Positions 37,012 to 47,059 of a stretch of 64,000 nucleotides of DNA are shown here, piece by piece (the first letter of the stretch is position 1; each line of letters opens with the position of its first letter). A model generated the notes under the pieces. It saw only the letters and a list, made by a program, of their open reading frames with translations. It made no database searches and was not told the origin of the DNA. This DNA is from Candidatus Bathyarchaeia archaeon (GTDB taxonomy: Archaea > Thermoproteota > Bathyarchaeia > Bathyarchaeales > Bathycorpusculaceae), in contig JAVZEV010000002.1 in NCBI GenBank assembly GCA_038873195.1, positions 1-64,000 of the forward strand, read 5' to 3'. A program made the translations under genes and the position numbers.

Positions 37012-38082
37012 TTGGATATTGAAAAATTCCTCGAAGAGAAAGCTGCGCTGATAGATAAAACTATTGAAAAGTACATTCCAAGAAAATTTTCTAAGGACTC
37101 AGCTGTTTTTAGGCTCAACCCGCCAAACTACGCATACAATTTAGACGCTTTAAACAAGGCAGTAGCCGAACCCATCTGGGAGTTTCTCGACAGAGGCGGA
37201 AAACGATGGCGTCCAGCCTTGTTCTTGTTAATATGCGAAGCCTTAGGCAAAAAATCAGAAGACTTCGTTGATTTCGCCATAATTCCAGAAGTAGTTCACA
37301 ACGGAACATTAATGGTAGACGACATAGAAGACGCATCCGAACTCCGAAGAGGAAAACCATGCACATACAAAATCTACGGATTAGACATTGCCATAAACGC
37401 TGGAAACTCCATGTATTACCTGCCACTTCTGCCACTAATTGAGAAAAAAGCAAAAGTGCCTCCTCAAAAACTTTGCAAAGTTTGCCAAATCTACGTGCAA
37501 GAAATGATAAGCCTCAGCCTCGGTCAAGCAATGGACATAGCTTGGCATAGAGGCTTAGCAAACGCCGATGAACTAGGCGAGAAAGACTACTTGCAAATGT
37601 GCGCTTATAAGACTGGAACATTAGCTAGAATGGCTGCAAAAATGGCTGCTGTATTGGCGGATGCAAACGAGGAGCTTGTTGAAAAACTTGGCTTTTTTGC
37701 TGAAAGCATAGGCGTAGCATTCCAGATACAAGATGACATTTTAGACTTAACAAGCGGAGAATTTGCAAAAAAGAAAGGCAGACGCGGACAAGACATAACA
37801 GAAGGAAAAAGGTCGCTCATAGTGATTCACACATTAAAAGTCGCCAACACCAAAGACAAAAACAGACTCATCGAAATCCTCAACATGCACACTTCCAACC
37901 AGAAACTCATAGAAGAAGCCATAGCAATAATGGAAAAATACGACTCAATAAATTACGCAAAAAACCTCGCAAAAGAAATGGTTAAGGAAAGCTGGAAAAA
38001 AGTTGAAAAACTTCTACCAGCTTCCGACGCAAAAGAAAAACTGAACGCCTTTGCAAAATTCTTAATTGAAAGGAAACTCTAG
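37012..38082 (+). CDS. Prenyl diphosphate synthase (GGPP/FPP type)
   Basis: This 356-residue polyprenyl synthase condenses IPP with allylic diphosphates. The first Asp-rich motif is MVDDIEDASELRRG and the second QIQDDILDLTSGEF. The GGKRWRPALFLL helix is present. The short DDxxD spacing fits a short-chain synthase making the C20 chain for membrane lipids, but chain length is inference. The start is TTG 37012. Confidence 0.92.
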   Translation: MDIEKFLEEKAALIDKTIEKYIPRKFSKDSAVFRLNPPNYAYNLDALNKAVAEPIWEFLDRGGKRWRPALFLLICEALGKKSEDFVDFAIIPEVVHNGTLMVDDIEDASELRRGKPCTYKIYGLDIAINAGNSMYYLPLLPLIEKKAKVPPQKLCKVCQIYVQEMISLSLGQAMDIAWHRGLANADELGEKDYLQMCAYKTGTLARMAAKMAAVLADANEELVEKLGFFAESIGVAFQIQDDILDLTSGEFAKKKGRRGQDITEGKRSLIVIHTLKVANTKDKNRLIEILNMHTSNQKLIEEAIAIMEKYDSINYAKNLAKEMVKESWKKVEKLLPASDAKEKLNAFAKFLIERKL

Positions 38083-39859
38083 TTCTAAAAGAGCGTTAAA
38101 ACCTTTGGTACTCAAAGAGAACACTGAATTGAGGGAGATAATTCGAAAGGCTGCTTTACTAAATGCCATTAGGCATTATGGCAAGGCACAAGCAGGACCA
38201 GTTATTGGAAAAATTCTAGGCGAAAAACCAGAACTGAAAGGCAAAATTAAAGAGTTATCCACCATCATCAATGAAGTTATCCAAGAAGTTAATAGCCTAT
38301 CCTTTGCTGAGCAGAAGCGTATCGTCGAAGAGAAATGGCCGGAAGCTCTTGTGAAAGAGAAGGTAGAAGAGGAAAAGCGTCTTCCACCATTGCCAAACGT
38401 CGACAAATATGCAATGGTTGTTACGCGTTTTTCGCCGAATCCAGACTGTGTTATACATTTGGGTTCAGCAAGAGCGATTATACTTTGCCACGAATACGCA
38501 CGTATGTATAAAGGCAAATTTATTCTGCGCTTTGAGGACACAGACCCAAAACTTAAGCGTCCCGTTTTGGAGTTTTATGAGCGCATCAGAGAAGATTTAG
38601 TTTGGCTTGAATGCAAACCAGATGAAGAGTACATCCAAAGCGATAGGATACCTATTTACTACGAGCACGCGGAAAAATTGCTGAGAGAAGGCAACGCTTA
38701 CGTCTGCACGTGCCAGCCAGAAACGTTTCGAAAGAAAATCCTAGCCAACAAGCCTTGTGAATGTCGCAATTTGCCGCCAGAAGAACACCTCACAAGATGG
38801 CAACGCATGCTCAGAGGCAATTATGAAGAAGGCGAGGCAGTGCTTCGAGTGAAAACCGATTTGAACCATCCAAACCCAGCAGTTAGAGACTGGCCTGCAG
38901 CCCGCGTTATAGACACTGAAAAGTATCCGCATCCGCGTGTTGGAAGCAAATATCGTGTTTGGCCTCTGTACAATCTGGCTTGCGGTGTAGACGACCACTT
39001 AATGGGCGTAACCCATATAATCCGCGGAAAGGAACATTTAACAAACCAAGCTCGACAGGAGTATCTCTACAAGCATTTGGGATGGAAATATCCAGAAACA
39101 ATACATTATGGCAGGTTAAAGATAACTGGAGCCTCTCTAAGCAAGTCAAAGATTGTTCAGGGAATGCGAGAAGGCATTTACAAGAGCTGGGATGACCCGC
39201 GACTTGCAACTTTCGCAGCGCTAAGAAAACGTGGAATAACGCCGGACGCAATCAAGAAAATGATAATTGATGTTGGACCTAAAACTTCTGATGTAATTCT
39301 GAGCTGGGAAAACCTCTATGCATATAACCGCAAAATCTTAGACCCAACAGTTAACCGCTACTTCTTTGTGCACAATCCAATAGAGTTAACCGTGAAGCAT
39401 ATTCCAAAAACTTTCAAAGCAAAGCTTCACTTGCATCCTGACAAGCCTGAAAAGGGAAGCAGAGAATATATAGTAAAGCCGGAAGGCGAAGCGCATTCTG
39501 CAAGCTTCTGGGTTTCCAAGAAAGATGTGGAAGCCTCAACCGTTGGAAGCCTTATTCGCCTCATGGAGCTTTTTAACATAGAGATTGAAAAGAGGGATGC
39601 ATATTCTGTTGATGCGTTGTTTGTCAGCGAATCCTACGAAGAAGCGAGAAAAGTTAAGGCTCCGCTCATTCATTGGATACTCGTGGGAGAAGACATGCCC
39701 TGCCAAGTAGTGATGCCAGACGCTTCGGTTGCCGAAGGAATCGCCGAGAGCATTTGCAAACAGCTAAAGCCCAACACTCTAATACAGTTTGAAAGATTTG
39801 GCTTTGTTAGAATCGACAAAGTTAACACGAAGTTAACAGCATACTACGCTCACAAATAG
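38066..39859 (+). CDS. gltX: Glutamyl-tRNA synthetase
   Basis: Archaeal GluRS (up to 597 residues), a class I enzyme related to GlnRS. It has TRFSPNPDCVIHLGSARA containing the HIGH-type motif, RFEDTDPK, and the KMSKS equivalent in TGASLSKSK, followed by a beta-barrel anticodon domain. As in most archaea it probably charges tRNA-Glu and tRNA-Gln. The TTG at 38066 overlaps the prenyl synthase by 17 bp; TTG 38105 is an alternative start. Confidence 0.94.
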   Translation: MKGNSSSKRALKPLVLKENTELREIIRKAALLNAIRHYGKAQAGPVIGKILGEKPELKGKIKELSTIINEVIQEVNSLSFAEQKRIVEEKWPEALVKEKVEEEKRLPPLPNVDKYAMVVTRFSPNPDCVIHLGSARAIILCHEYARMYKGKFILRFEDTDPKLKRPVLEFYERIREDLVWLECKPDEEYIQSDRIPIYYEHAEKLLREGNAYVCTCQPETFRKKILANKPCECRNLPPEEHLTRWQRMLRGNYEEGEAVLRVKTDLNHPNPAVRDWPAARVIDTEKYPHPRVGSKYRVWPLYNLACGVDDHLMGVTHIIRGKEHLTNQARQEYLYKHLGWKYPETIHYGRLKITGASLSKSKIVQGMREGIYKSWDDPRLATFAALRKRGITPDAIKKMIIDVGPKTSDVILSWENLYAYNRKILDPTVNRYFFVHNPIELTVKHIPKTFKAKLHLHPDKPEKGSREYIVKPEGEAHSASFWVSKKDVEASTVGSLIRLMELFNIEIEKRDAYSVDALFVSESYEEARKVKAPLIHWILVGEDMPCQVVMPDASVAEGIAESICKQLKPNTLIQFERFGFVRIDKVNTKLTAYYAHK

Positions 39860-39875
39860 CTAGAGGAGAAAAAAC

Positions 39876-40181
39876 ATGCGAAAACAAGACAAAGTAATAA
39901 TCTGGCCAGCCTATTTCGATTCAACAAAAACAAGAAAGGAAGGAAGACGGGTTCCTCAAAACTTAGCTGTGCCGTCTCCAAAAATCTTAGAGATAAAGGA
40001 TGCTGCAGAAAAAATTGGCTTAGAATACGAGCTTGTTTTGGATGCTGGTTATCCTAAAACGCCATTTTTACCAAAATCGGGCATGATGCTTATCAAGAAG
40101 AAGGAAGCAAAACAGAAGGTAATTGTGAAAATTGCGAAACAGCTTTTGAAAATTCGAAGCTCGACTCCTACGGCAAAATAG
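39876..40181 (+). CDS. srp19: Signal recognition particle protein SRP19
   Basis: SRP19 (101 residues) binds SRP RNA and prepares it for SRP54. It opens VIIWPAYFDSTKTRKEGRRVP, diagnostic of the family, and includes the KTPFLPKSGMMLI segment. It starts 16 bp after gltX and is the last gene of the long plus-strand run; it converges with eS8. Confidence 0.95.
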   Translation: MRKQDKVIIWPAYFDSTKTRKEGRRVPQNLAVPSPKILEIKDAAEKIGLEYELVLDAGYPKTPFLPKSGMMLIKKKEAKQKVIVKIAKQLLKIRSSTPTAK

Positions 40182-40188
40182 GCGTGTG

Positions 40189-40587
40189 TTAGCTCTTTTC
40201 TTCTTCGCTGATTAATATGGCGTTAACTACACCGTTTTGTCCAGGACGAGAAGTGACACGCGCCAAACCCAACGAAGTTTCTATGACGGCACTTTTAGTT
40301 ATGACGCCTCTACGGTCGTAATCGATGTTTGTGGGATTTTTAACGACTCGTATAATTTCAACTTTTTTTGTTTTTCCACTTTTAGGGTCGGTTACACACG
40401 CATACTTGTCGCTTAAAATCTTAACTTTTAAGTTTCCGCCTCTTCCTCTGGAGATTTTGCGTTTAGGCTCACCTACAATTGTTTCTACTGGAAATGAGCC
40501 TTGTTCAAACTTCCGTTTTCCTCTGTAGGCTCTTTTTCTGCCTCCCGATGGCTTTTTCTTGTGCAGATCACCATGCCAAACTGACAT
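40189..40587 (-). CDS. rps8e: Ribosomal protein eS8
   Basis: Small-subunit protein eS8 (132 residues), specific to archaea and eukaryotes. Recognised by WHGDLHKKKPSGGRKRAYRGKRK and RGRGGNLKVKILSDKYACV. Its basic N-terminus binds rRNA. It lies between two oppositely placed operons and is likely monocistronic. Confidence 0.95.
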   Translation of the reverse strand: MSVWHGDLHKKKPSGGRKRAYRGKRKFEQGSFPVETIVGEPKRKISRGRGGNLKVKILSDKYACVTDPKSGKTKKVEIIRVVKNPTNIDYDRRGVITKSAVIETSLGLARVTSRPGQNGVVNAILISEEEKS

Positions 40588-40657
40588 GCTTATTTCCCTA
40601 TTCTTTCAGTTTAAGTGTTCACTATCAACATTTATTTTGCATATAAACCTATCCATT

Positions 40658-41257
40658 TCAGGTTTGGGGAGTTTCTTGTTTTGAAAAATCTTCAAAAACA
40701 TGTTTTAACTCTTTTTTCATAGTTGCAGTGTCGTGGCTCAATCCGAAGTAGTCTGCAAAGTATTCTGTGGTTTTTAGAACCCATGACCGCCCGCTTCTTT
40801 CGCTGGCAATTAAGCCCATCTCCTTCAACAGTTTAATGTGTCCGTAGGCGTGGTGACCGCGGACATCGACGACTCGTTTCTGTGAGACAGGTTGCCTATA
40901 AGCTATGTAAGAGAGTGTTTTTAATGGGCCAGTGGAAAGCAAGGGTCTGTTAACAAGTCTTCTAACAAGAGGTGTGAATTCTGCTTTTAGTTGTAGAACG
41001 TATCGTTCGTCTTTTAGCTCCAGAATTTCCAGAGCGGTGTTTCTGTTTGCATAATCCTGCATTATATTTTTCACTAGTTTTCTAACCTTGTTTTTGGAAC
41101 GAGTTTTTAAAACCGAACACAATTCGTTTAGGTCTAAGGGGCGACCTGCAACGTATAAGGCAGCTTCTACCAAGGACAAGTCACGCTGCATTTTTTCTGC
41201 AGTTTGCTGTTGAAGACTCGTATCTAAATTAACTGCTTGCTTCTCGGTTTTCTGCAA
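40658..41257 (-). CDS. scpB: Condensin subunit ScpB
   Basis: ScpB (199 residues) is the winged-helix kleisin-associated subunit of the SMC complex. It shows VEAALYVAGRPLDLNELCSVL and the second wing with YIAYRQPVSQKRVVDVRG / YGHIKLLKEMGLI. It overlaps scpA by 29 bp and lies last in smc-scpA-scpB, so the complex is made from one operon. Confidence 0.9.
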   Translation of the reverse strand: MQKTEKQAVNLDTSLQQQTAEKMQRDLSLVEAALYVAGRPLDLNELCSVLKTRSKNKVRKLVKNIMQDYANRNTALEILELKDERYVLQLKAEFTPLVRRLVNRPLLSTGPLKTLSYIAYRQPVSQKRVVDVRGHHAYGHIKLLKEMGLIASERSGRSWVLKTTEYFADYFGLSHDTATMKKELKHVFEDFSKQETPQT

Positions 41258-41930
41258 TGTTCAAATCTCCAACAGTTATGTATATCTCTTCAGTTTGTTC
41301 ATCTTGCCACAATTTTATTTTTCCTTCCTGCGCCAAAAACAGCAAAAGTATGAATGTGCGAATGGCTTCTAGCCGTCCGATACCTTTGATTAAGGTTGAA
41401 AATTCTATTATGCCCGCACCTTTGACTCTTTCAGAAAGCGAAGTGTAAAGTTTTTCCATTTGCAATTCGATTTCCATTAGGTAAATATCCAGTTGTGGAA
41501 GAATTTCTGATGGTGTTGGCAGAATGGGTTCTGCTGCAGCTTTTTCAAGGTGTATTAGTTTTTCGCCTTTTAAGACGTCATCCAGAACTTCAAGCAGATG
41601 CTTAATGGTTGTTGATGTTAACTCGTGTCTAAGTGGCAAAAACAAGGGTGGGGGCAAAAAGTCTTGTGGAGGTTTAGGCGGCGGTGGTGGTTCCTCAAGT
41701 TTTAGCAGAAGCTTTGACTTCATCAAATATATAAGGGCTGAAGAGTCGAGAGCTACGCCTGAAGCTCTAAAATCCACTTGTCCAACCCTTTCCATTTCTT
41801 CAAGAAATGTGGTAAGTAAATAGGAAATGTTGATGTTCCAAGGTGTTAACTTTTCAAGTTTGTGAAATTCGAATAGAATGTTCCATGGGGGACGCATGTA
41901 AAAGGGCTTTTTGAGTGTTGCAGAAGCCAT
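41229..41930 (-). CDS. scpA: Kleisin subunit ScpA
   Basis: ScpA (233 residues) bridges the SMC heads. The N-terminal region WNINISYLLTTFLEEMERV resembles the kleisin helix that binds the SMC neck, and the C-terminal part (TFILLLFLAQEGKIKLWQDEQTEEIYI) is a winged helix. A proline-rich linker (EEPPPPPKPPQDFLPPPL) lies near residue 80. The start codon overlaps the smc stop by one base (TAATG). Confidence 0.87.
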   Translation of the reverse strand: MASATLKKPFYMRPPWNILFEFHKLEKLTPWNINISYLLTTFLEEMERVGQVDFRASGVALDSSALIYLMKSKLLLKLEEPPPPPKPPQDFLPPPLFLPLRHELTSTTIKHLLEVLDDVLKGEKLIHLEKAAAEPILPTPSEILPQLDIYLMEIELQMEKLYTSLSERVKGAGIIEFSTLIKGIGRLEAIRTFILLLFLAQEGKIKLWQDEQTEEIYITVGDLNIAENREASS

Positions 41931-44900
41931 TAGCTTGGCACCTCTAAGAATTTGGCTGAAATGACATTTGAGACTCCATTGCGTCCGTAAACACCGTAAA
42001 CTTTCTGCGCTTTGTTTACCATTTCAGGCTTTAGAGTGATGACTATGAATTGGGTTTTTTCGGATTCTTCCAATAAAACGTCTGCAAGTTTTGAGACGTG
42101 GAAAGCATCAAGATGCGCGTCTATTTCGTCGAGTATGTAGAAGGCTGCTGGAGTAAACTCTTTCAAAGCGAATATAAAGGCGACCGCTGCGACCGAACGT
42201 TCGCCACCACTGGCTCCGCTTACAACTATGGAAGGTTTGTTGGGAAACTGAACAATCATGTCGATGCCGCCGGAGAAGGGCTCATCTGGATTCTCGAGTT
42301 TCAGTGTGGCGTTTCCGCCTCCTGTTAGTTTTGCGAAGTACTTTCCAAGGTTGCTATTGATTTTTTCGAAGGCATCTATGAATACTTTGCGTTTTTTGCG
42401 TTCTATCTCATCCATAAACTGTACTATGGCTTGTTTTTCTCTTTCCAACTCGTTTAATCTCATGGAAAGTTCTTTGTAACGTGAGATTTGTTCTGCGTAA
42501 TGCGAAAGGGCAAGTTGGTTTACTGCGCCTATTCGTTCGAGTTCAAGCTGCATCATTCTTATTGATGTTTCAGCTTCTGCGACTTGCGAGGGCGTCACTG
42601 TTAATGGTTGTTCATAACCTAACTGTCTAAGCTGGTTTCTGTATTGTTCAAGCTGTAACAGAGATGTTTGAATGGTTAGCTGAAGCTGATTCAACAAGCG
42701 GTCAGCTTGCTCATACTCTGAATCAAGCTTACGCAGTTCTTTATCTATATCATCAATTTGAGCGGTGAAATTCTTAGCTTCTTCCCTTGCTGACAAAACA
42801 CTCTTTGAAAGTTCAACACGGTTCTTTTCCAGCTCCGTCAACTCATGCTTAAGCGATTCCCGCTCTTGCAATGCACCTTCTACTTCTTTCTCAACTCTCC
42901 TAAGCTGCTGTTCAACCTTTGCAAGCTGGATTTTTGCGTTTTGGTATCCAACTCTTAAAACGTTATCAAATTGTGACTGCAAAGTTGAAGTTTCCGTTTG
43001 TATTGTGCCTAGTTTCTGCCTTAAAGTGATTATTTCTTCTGCAAGTTTCTCTCTTTTAACTTCCATCTCTTGAATGTGCGACGGGTCAGTTTTCCGTCTT
43101 AGGGAAGCCAATTCTTTCTGAAGCTTTCTCATCTCTTTCTGAATGCTGCTTTGTTCAGCCTTGTGCAGCCACATCTGTGTCTTTTCATTTTCAACCTCTT
43201 TCTCAAGCCGTCCAATGATATGTTCTACTCGCTTAACATTCGATTTTGTTCTTCTCATGCTTCTTTTAACCCTAGCTATCTCTCTGTCAAGCGTTGTAAT
43301 AGCCTCTGATAAGCGAGTAATTTCAACACGTGTTCTATCAATTTCATCCTCGAAAGTTGTTATGTCGCTGCCTCGCCTCGAAAGATGCTGCTGAAGAGCA
43401 CTCACAGCTTCTTCAAGGCTTTTGATTGCAGATTCGCTTGGGATGATTGTGGAAAAATCAATTGGCGCACGGTAATAACCGCTTTCGAAGGCACCGCCCA
43501 CTTCGTAAAGGTCTCCGTTGACTGTTACTACACGGTAGCCTTCATTGGATAAGGCAAAGGCGGTTTTGTCATCTGAAGCTATGAGCGTGTCGCCTAAGAC
43601 AAAGTTAACTGCTGGCTCATAATGCTTCTCGCATTTCACAAAAAACGGGGCAGCACCATTCACGCCTTCCCTTTCTGGAACTTTTGAAACCTTAGGCTTC
43701 AACGCACCTTCAAGCGGAATTATCTTTATTCGCCCCAGCTTCATCCTCCTCAAAGTTTCCGTGCACGTAAACGCAGCATCAAAATCCTTCACAACTATCG
43801 CATCAAGCCATCCAGCCGCTGCCGCTTCAATCGCCTGTTTATAGGCTTTGTCAATCTTAATTAGATTGCGTAGTCTGCCATACACGCCTGAAATTACGCC
43901 AAGGTCGCCAAGCTCTTCTATGCTTTTAAGAGCTTTTTCTTCCGAAGCCACAGTTTCCGCGAGTTCTTTTTGCGTTACAAACTCAATAACTGCTTCGCGT
44001 GCTGAGTCAGCTATCTTTCCAGCTTCAGCAATTTCGCGTTCCACAGCTTCTTTTTGGGCTATTCGTCGTTCGAGTGCGCGTTCAAGATTTTTCAGTTGAG
44101 TTTTCTGTTCTTTTTGCACTTTTTCAAGTTCAGTTAATGATTTTTCAAGTTCACTGAGTGTCGCGGCGAATCTTTCTCTGCGTTCTTTCAAGTCTTTGAG
44201 TCGTCTTGCGCGTAGTTTGATGGCTGTGTGGCTTTTCACCTGTTCAGACCTTAAGTAGGTTAACCTTTTGTAATTGCTTTCAAGTTTCTGTTCTATTTCA
44301 TGGATTCTTTTGCTGTTTTCTCCAAGATTTTCCCATAGTTGGGCGGTTTCCTTTGCTAACGTGTCATGCTCTGCTTGCTTTGCGGTTATCTGGTTCAGAA
44401 TTTCTTCATATTCAGTTTTTAGCCGTTTTATTTTCAAGCGGTTTTCGCGGATTTCATCTCGGATGGTTTGGTATTGTTTAAGATTGTTCTCTCTTATCCG
44501 TTTTAGACCTTCCAAACTTGTTTTTCCAGAACTTATCTTGGTTGTTAACTCCGTTAATTTCGATTTTAATTCGCCAATTTTTATCTGAACCCTTAAAACT
44601 TGTGAGCCACCTTCTTCGACAAGTTCTGAACTTAGCTTACGCCATTCTCCTTCAATTTCTCTTCTTTTTGACCTACGCTCTTCACGTAACTGCCTTAACT
44701 TTTCAACCATGCTTCTGAGCTTGTCTGCTTGTGAAGAAGTTTCTTTTGTTTTTTCCTGTATCTGCGCCATATCATGCGAAAGTTTAACAGCTTCAAACTT
44801 TTTTATTTCATTCTGAATAAAACTGAACCGTAATAACTCGTTGCGTTCCCTTTCTAGGTCGTCTACGCGCTTTTGCACTTCGTCTATTCTGCCCATAGCT

Positions 44901-45481
44901 GTGCGAATTGAGACGTCAGCCGCGCGTAGTTTCTCCTCCGCCTCAGCCTTCTCAGCATCATACTGGGCAATTCCAACCAAATCCTCAATGATTTTCCTAC
45001 GCTCTGGCGGAGAAATGTCTGTTAAGCGAGTTATTGTGCCTTGCAAGATTATGTTTTGGCTGGTTGAGCTTATTCCAGCCATTAGTAGAATTTCCAGAAT
45101 CTGCGCACGGGAGATTCTTCTTCCATTAAGTCTGTAAACGCTTTGTCCGTTTCTGTAAACTTCCCGTGAGACAGTGACTGTTGTTGTGTCAACTGGCATG
45201 CGCCCGTCCGAGTTGTCAAACTGAATTATTACCTTAGCCATCTTCGCTTTTTCTAATCCAGCCTTTTCAGAACCGTGAAAAATTAGTTTAGCCGCATTTT
45301 CTGCACGGAGGCGTCTGGTGCTTAACTCGCCCAAAGCGAAAAGAACTGCGTCAACAATGTTTGTTTTTCCGCTTCCGTTCGGTCCCGTGATTGCCGTGAA
45401 GCCTCTATCTAGAGTTACTTTAACGGTTTGCGGACCGAACGATTTGAAACCTTTAACTTCGATTTTTTTAATGTAGGGCAT
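41930..45481 (-). CDS. smc: Chromosome segregation protein SMC
   Basis: SMC (1183 residues) is the chromosome-organising ATPase. It has Walker A GPNGSGKT at 33-40, two long coiled coils (about 170-500 and 680-1020), the hinge around YGRLRNLIKIDKAYKQAIEAA (about 525-640), the signature SGASGGERSVAAVAF and Walker B with ILDEIDAHLD. It is full-length. Clustering with scpA and scpB makes a complete condensin operon. Confidence 0.96.
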   Translation of the reverse strand: MPYIKKIEVKGFKSFGPQTVKVTLDRGFTAITGPNGSGKTNIVDAVLFALGELSTRRLRAENAAKLIFHGSEKAGLEKAKMAKVIIQFDNSDGRMPVDTTTVTVSREVYRNGQSVYRLNGRRISRAQILEILLMAGISSTSQNIILQGTITRLTDISPPERRKIIEDLVGIAQYDAEKAEAEEKLRAADVSIRTAMGRIDEVQKRVDDLERERNELLRFSFIQNEIKKFEAVKLSHDMAQIQEKTKETSSQADKLRSMVEKLRQLREERRSKRREIEGEWRKLSSELVEEGGSQVLRVQIKIGELKSKLTELTTKISSGKTSLEGLKRIRENNLKQYQTIRDEIRENRLKIKRLKTEYEEILNQITAKQAEHDTLAKETAQLWENLGENSKRIHEIEQKLESNYKRLTYLRSEQVKSHTAIKLRARRLKDLKERRERFAATLSELEKSLTELEKVQKEQKTQLKNLERALERRIAQKEAVEREIAEAGKIADSAREAVIEFVTQKELAETVASEEKALKSIEELGDLGVISGVYGRLRNLIKIDKAYKQAIEAAAAGWLDAIVVKDFDAAFTCTETLRRMKLGRIKIIPLEGALKPKVSKVPEREGVNGAAPFFVKCEKHYEPAVNFVLGDTLIASDDKTAFALSNEGYRVVTVNGDLYEVGGAFESGYYRAPIDFSTIIPSESAIKSLEEAVSALQQHLSRRGSDITTFEDEIDRTRVEITRLSEAITTLDREIARVKRSMRRTKSNVKRVEHIIGRLEKEVENEKTQMWLHKAEQSSIQKEMRKLQKELASLRRKTDPSHIQEMEVKREKLAEEIITLRQKLGTIQTETSTLQSQFDNVLRVGYQNAKIQLAKVEQQLRRVEKEVEGALQERESLKHELTELEKNRVELSKSVLSAREEAKNFTAQIDDIDKELRKLDSEYEQADRLLNQLQLTIQTSLLQLEQYRNQLRQLGYEQPLTVTPSQVAEAETSIRMMQLELERIGAVNQLALSHYAEQISRYKELSMRLNELEREKQAIVQFMDEIERKKRKVFIDAFEKINSNLGKYFAKLTGGGNATLKLENPDEPFSGGIDMIVQFPNKPSIVVSGASGGERSVAAVAFIFALKEFTPAAFYILDEIDAHLDAFHVSKLADVLLEESEKTQFIVITLKPEMVNKAQKVYGVYGRNGVSNVISAKFLEVPS

Positions 45482-45600
45482 CTAGTTTGCGCCCTCACCC
45501 TCACGGGAAGATAGAGCATTCTTATTATAGAGACTTCTGTAAGATTTTTCTATAAAAAGATTACATTCCAATGTTTTAACGGTTATGCACGGTTTAAAGG

Positions 45601-46119
45601 CTATTTTTCAGCTTTTACTCCATACTTTGTAGCCATTTTCTTTACAAACTCTTTAAGGCGCTCGTCTTCGCCATACACAAGCAAGTAGCCATCGTTTTGA
45701 AGTTTACAGGATAGGTTTGATTCTTGAGCTAACGTCTTCAATTTTTCAATGGGCAACTCGGCTGAAGGCTTAACTCGAATCCACCTTTGTTCTCTCGGCA
45801 ATCCAGGAACGAATCTTGTTTCTTCCTCCTCCAAGTCGGGCATGCGCACGCTGGCTTCGTCTAAACGTTTAAGCCATTCATCCGCGTATTCAACTCCGAA
45901 TTTTTTCTGTCCTTCAGAGATAAGGTAAGATTCAACATTACCAAGATATTCCTCGATTTTCTGCATAGTCTCTCCACGATATGGGTCAGCCTTCAAAATT
46001 TTAATCATGGTCCTAGCAGATTTTAGGTTATCCATAACATCCACTGGAATTGAGATACCTTTTTTTCGGAATTCCATAATCATTTCTTCCAGAACTTTCC
46101 ACACAGCCAAATATCCCAT
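45601..46119 (-). CDS. Conserved archaeal protein (DUF2096-like)
   Basis: This 172-residue soluble protein has an N-terminal helical part (WKVLEEMIMEFRKKGISIPVDVMDNLKSARTMI) and a C-terminal alpha/beta part around RWIRVKPSAELPIEKLK. It resembles archaeal DUF2096, whose function is unknown; the match is from memory of the N-terminal pattern. It is monocistronic as far as I can see. Confidence 0.65.
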   Translation of the reverse strand: MGYLAVWKVLEEMIMEFRKKGISIPVDVMDNLKSARTMIKILKADPYRGETMQKIEEYLGNVESYLISEGQKKFGVEYADEWLKRLDEASVRMPDLEEEETRFVPGLPREQRWIRVKPSAELPIEKLKTLAQESNLSCKLQNDGYLLVYGEDERLKEFVKKMATKYGVKAEK

Positions 46120-46179
46120 ACTGTCAATTCACCATTCTCTGAATTAGCATCGAAACTATAAAGGGTTATCACAAAATGG

Positions 46180-46676
46180 TTAATTTTTGGCTGGGTCAAC
46201 GTGAATTACGCAGTGTTGACATCCTGTTTCACGACTGATTTTTTCTTTACCTCTTCTGCAATGCGATCTGCTTCTTCTATTGGCGTGCCCCTTGCAACTT
46301 CTATGTGAAAGCCGGTGTGAATAATGTTAGGTCCAACGTATTCAGCCTTCAAATCATGAACGCCCAGTACGCCTTTCACGGATTTGGCTGTGGATTCTAT
46401 TTTTTCCATAAACTGTCTCTCGGGTGCTCTGCCTATCAAATAGTGAACGTTGTCTTTAAAGAGGTATATGCCGCTTAATGCGATTACCGTGGCTACGATA
46501 ATAGAGGCTACAGGGTCAGCTAAGTGGTATCCTTGACCTACAAGAATTACCGCAATCAACGCGGCTACGTAAGAAAACTCATCCTTAAGAAGCGCAATCA
46601 ACTGCGCTTTAACCGAAGCTCCTTTTGTTTTTACCCTCAAAATGTTCTTTTCGTTGCGTCTACTTAAAAGATTTAA
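46180..46676 (-). pseudogene. Cation diffusion facilitator (CDF) remnant, truncated and frameshifted
   Basis: The C-terminal half of a CDF-family metal exporter is visible: KGASVKAQLIALLKDEFSY, two membrane helices (ADPVASIIVATVIALSGIYL) and the cytoplasmic domain (VKGVLGVHDLKAEYVGPN). The N-terminal membrane helices are missing; the frame opens after a stop near 46676. At the other end the frame stops early at 46206, but the next frame carries the expected family tail GCQHCVIHVDPA and ends at 46180. A single-base shift near 46220 explains this. The gene is almost certainly non-functional, or the shift is an assembly error. Confidence 0.8.
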
Positions 46677-46708
46677 TACTTAAGAGCAAAGTGTAGTGTG
46701 TGATTTGG

Positions 46709-47056
46709 ATGATAAAGATAAAAAGAGTTTATGATACGCCCTCAAGGGAAGATGGTTACAGAATCCTTGTAGATAGATTATGGCCGAGAGGATTATCAAA
46801 AGAAAAGGCCAAAGTTGACTTGTGGTTGAAAGAAATTGCGCCTAGTGACGAGTTACGAAAAAGGTTTTGTCATGACCCTGCGAAATGGGAAGAATTTAAA
46901 GAAAAATACGCTGAAGAGTTAAAAGGCAAGAGGGATTTGCTCCTTAAGATTAAACTGCTTGAGAAAGAAAAGGAAACTGTTACACTTCTTTATGCTACAA
47001 AGAACGAAGAACAAAATAACGCAGTCGCATTGAGTGGCGTATTGAAAAGTGTGTAA
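46709..47056 (+). CDS. DUF488 family protein
   Basis: This 115-residue protein belongs to DUF488. It shows [25 protein letters not shown], the family hallmark, then [16 protein letters not shown] and [16 protein letters not shown] near the C-terminus. The biochemical function is not known. I prefer ATG 46709 to the in-frame GTG at 46700. It converges with the iron permease gene with only a few bp between. Confidence 0.87.
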   Translation: MIKIKRVYDTPSREDGYRILVDRLWPRGLSKEKAKVDLWLKEIAPSDELRKRFCHDPAKWEEFKEKYAEELKGKRDLLLKIKLLEKEKETVTLLYATKNEEQNNAVALSGVLKSV

Positions 47057-47059
47057 ACT

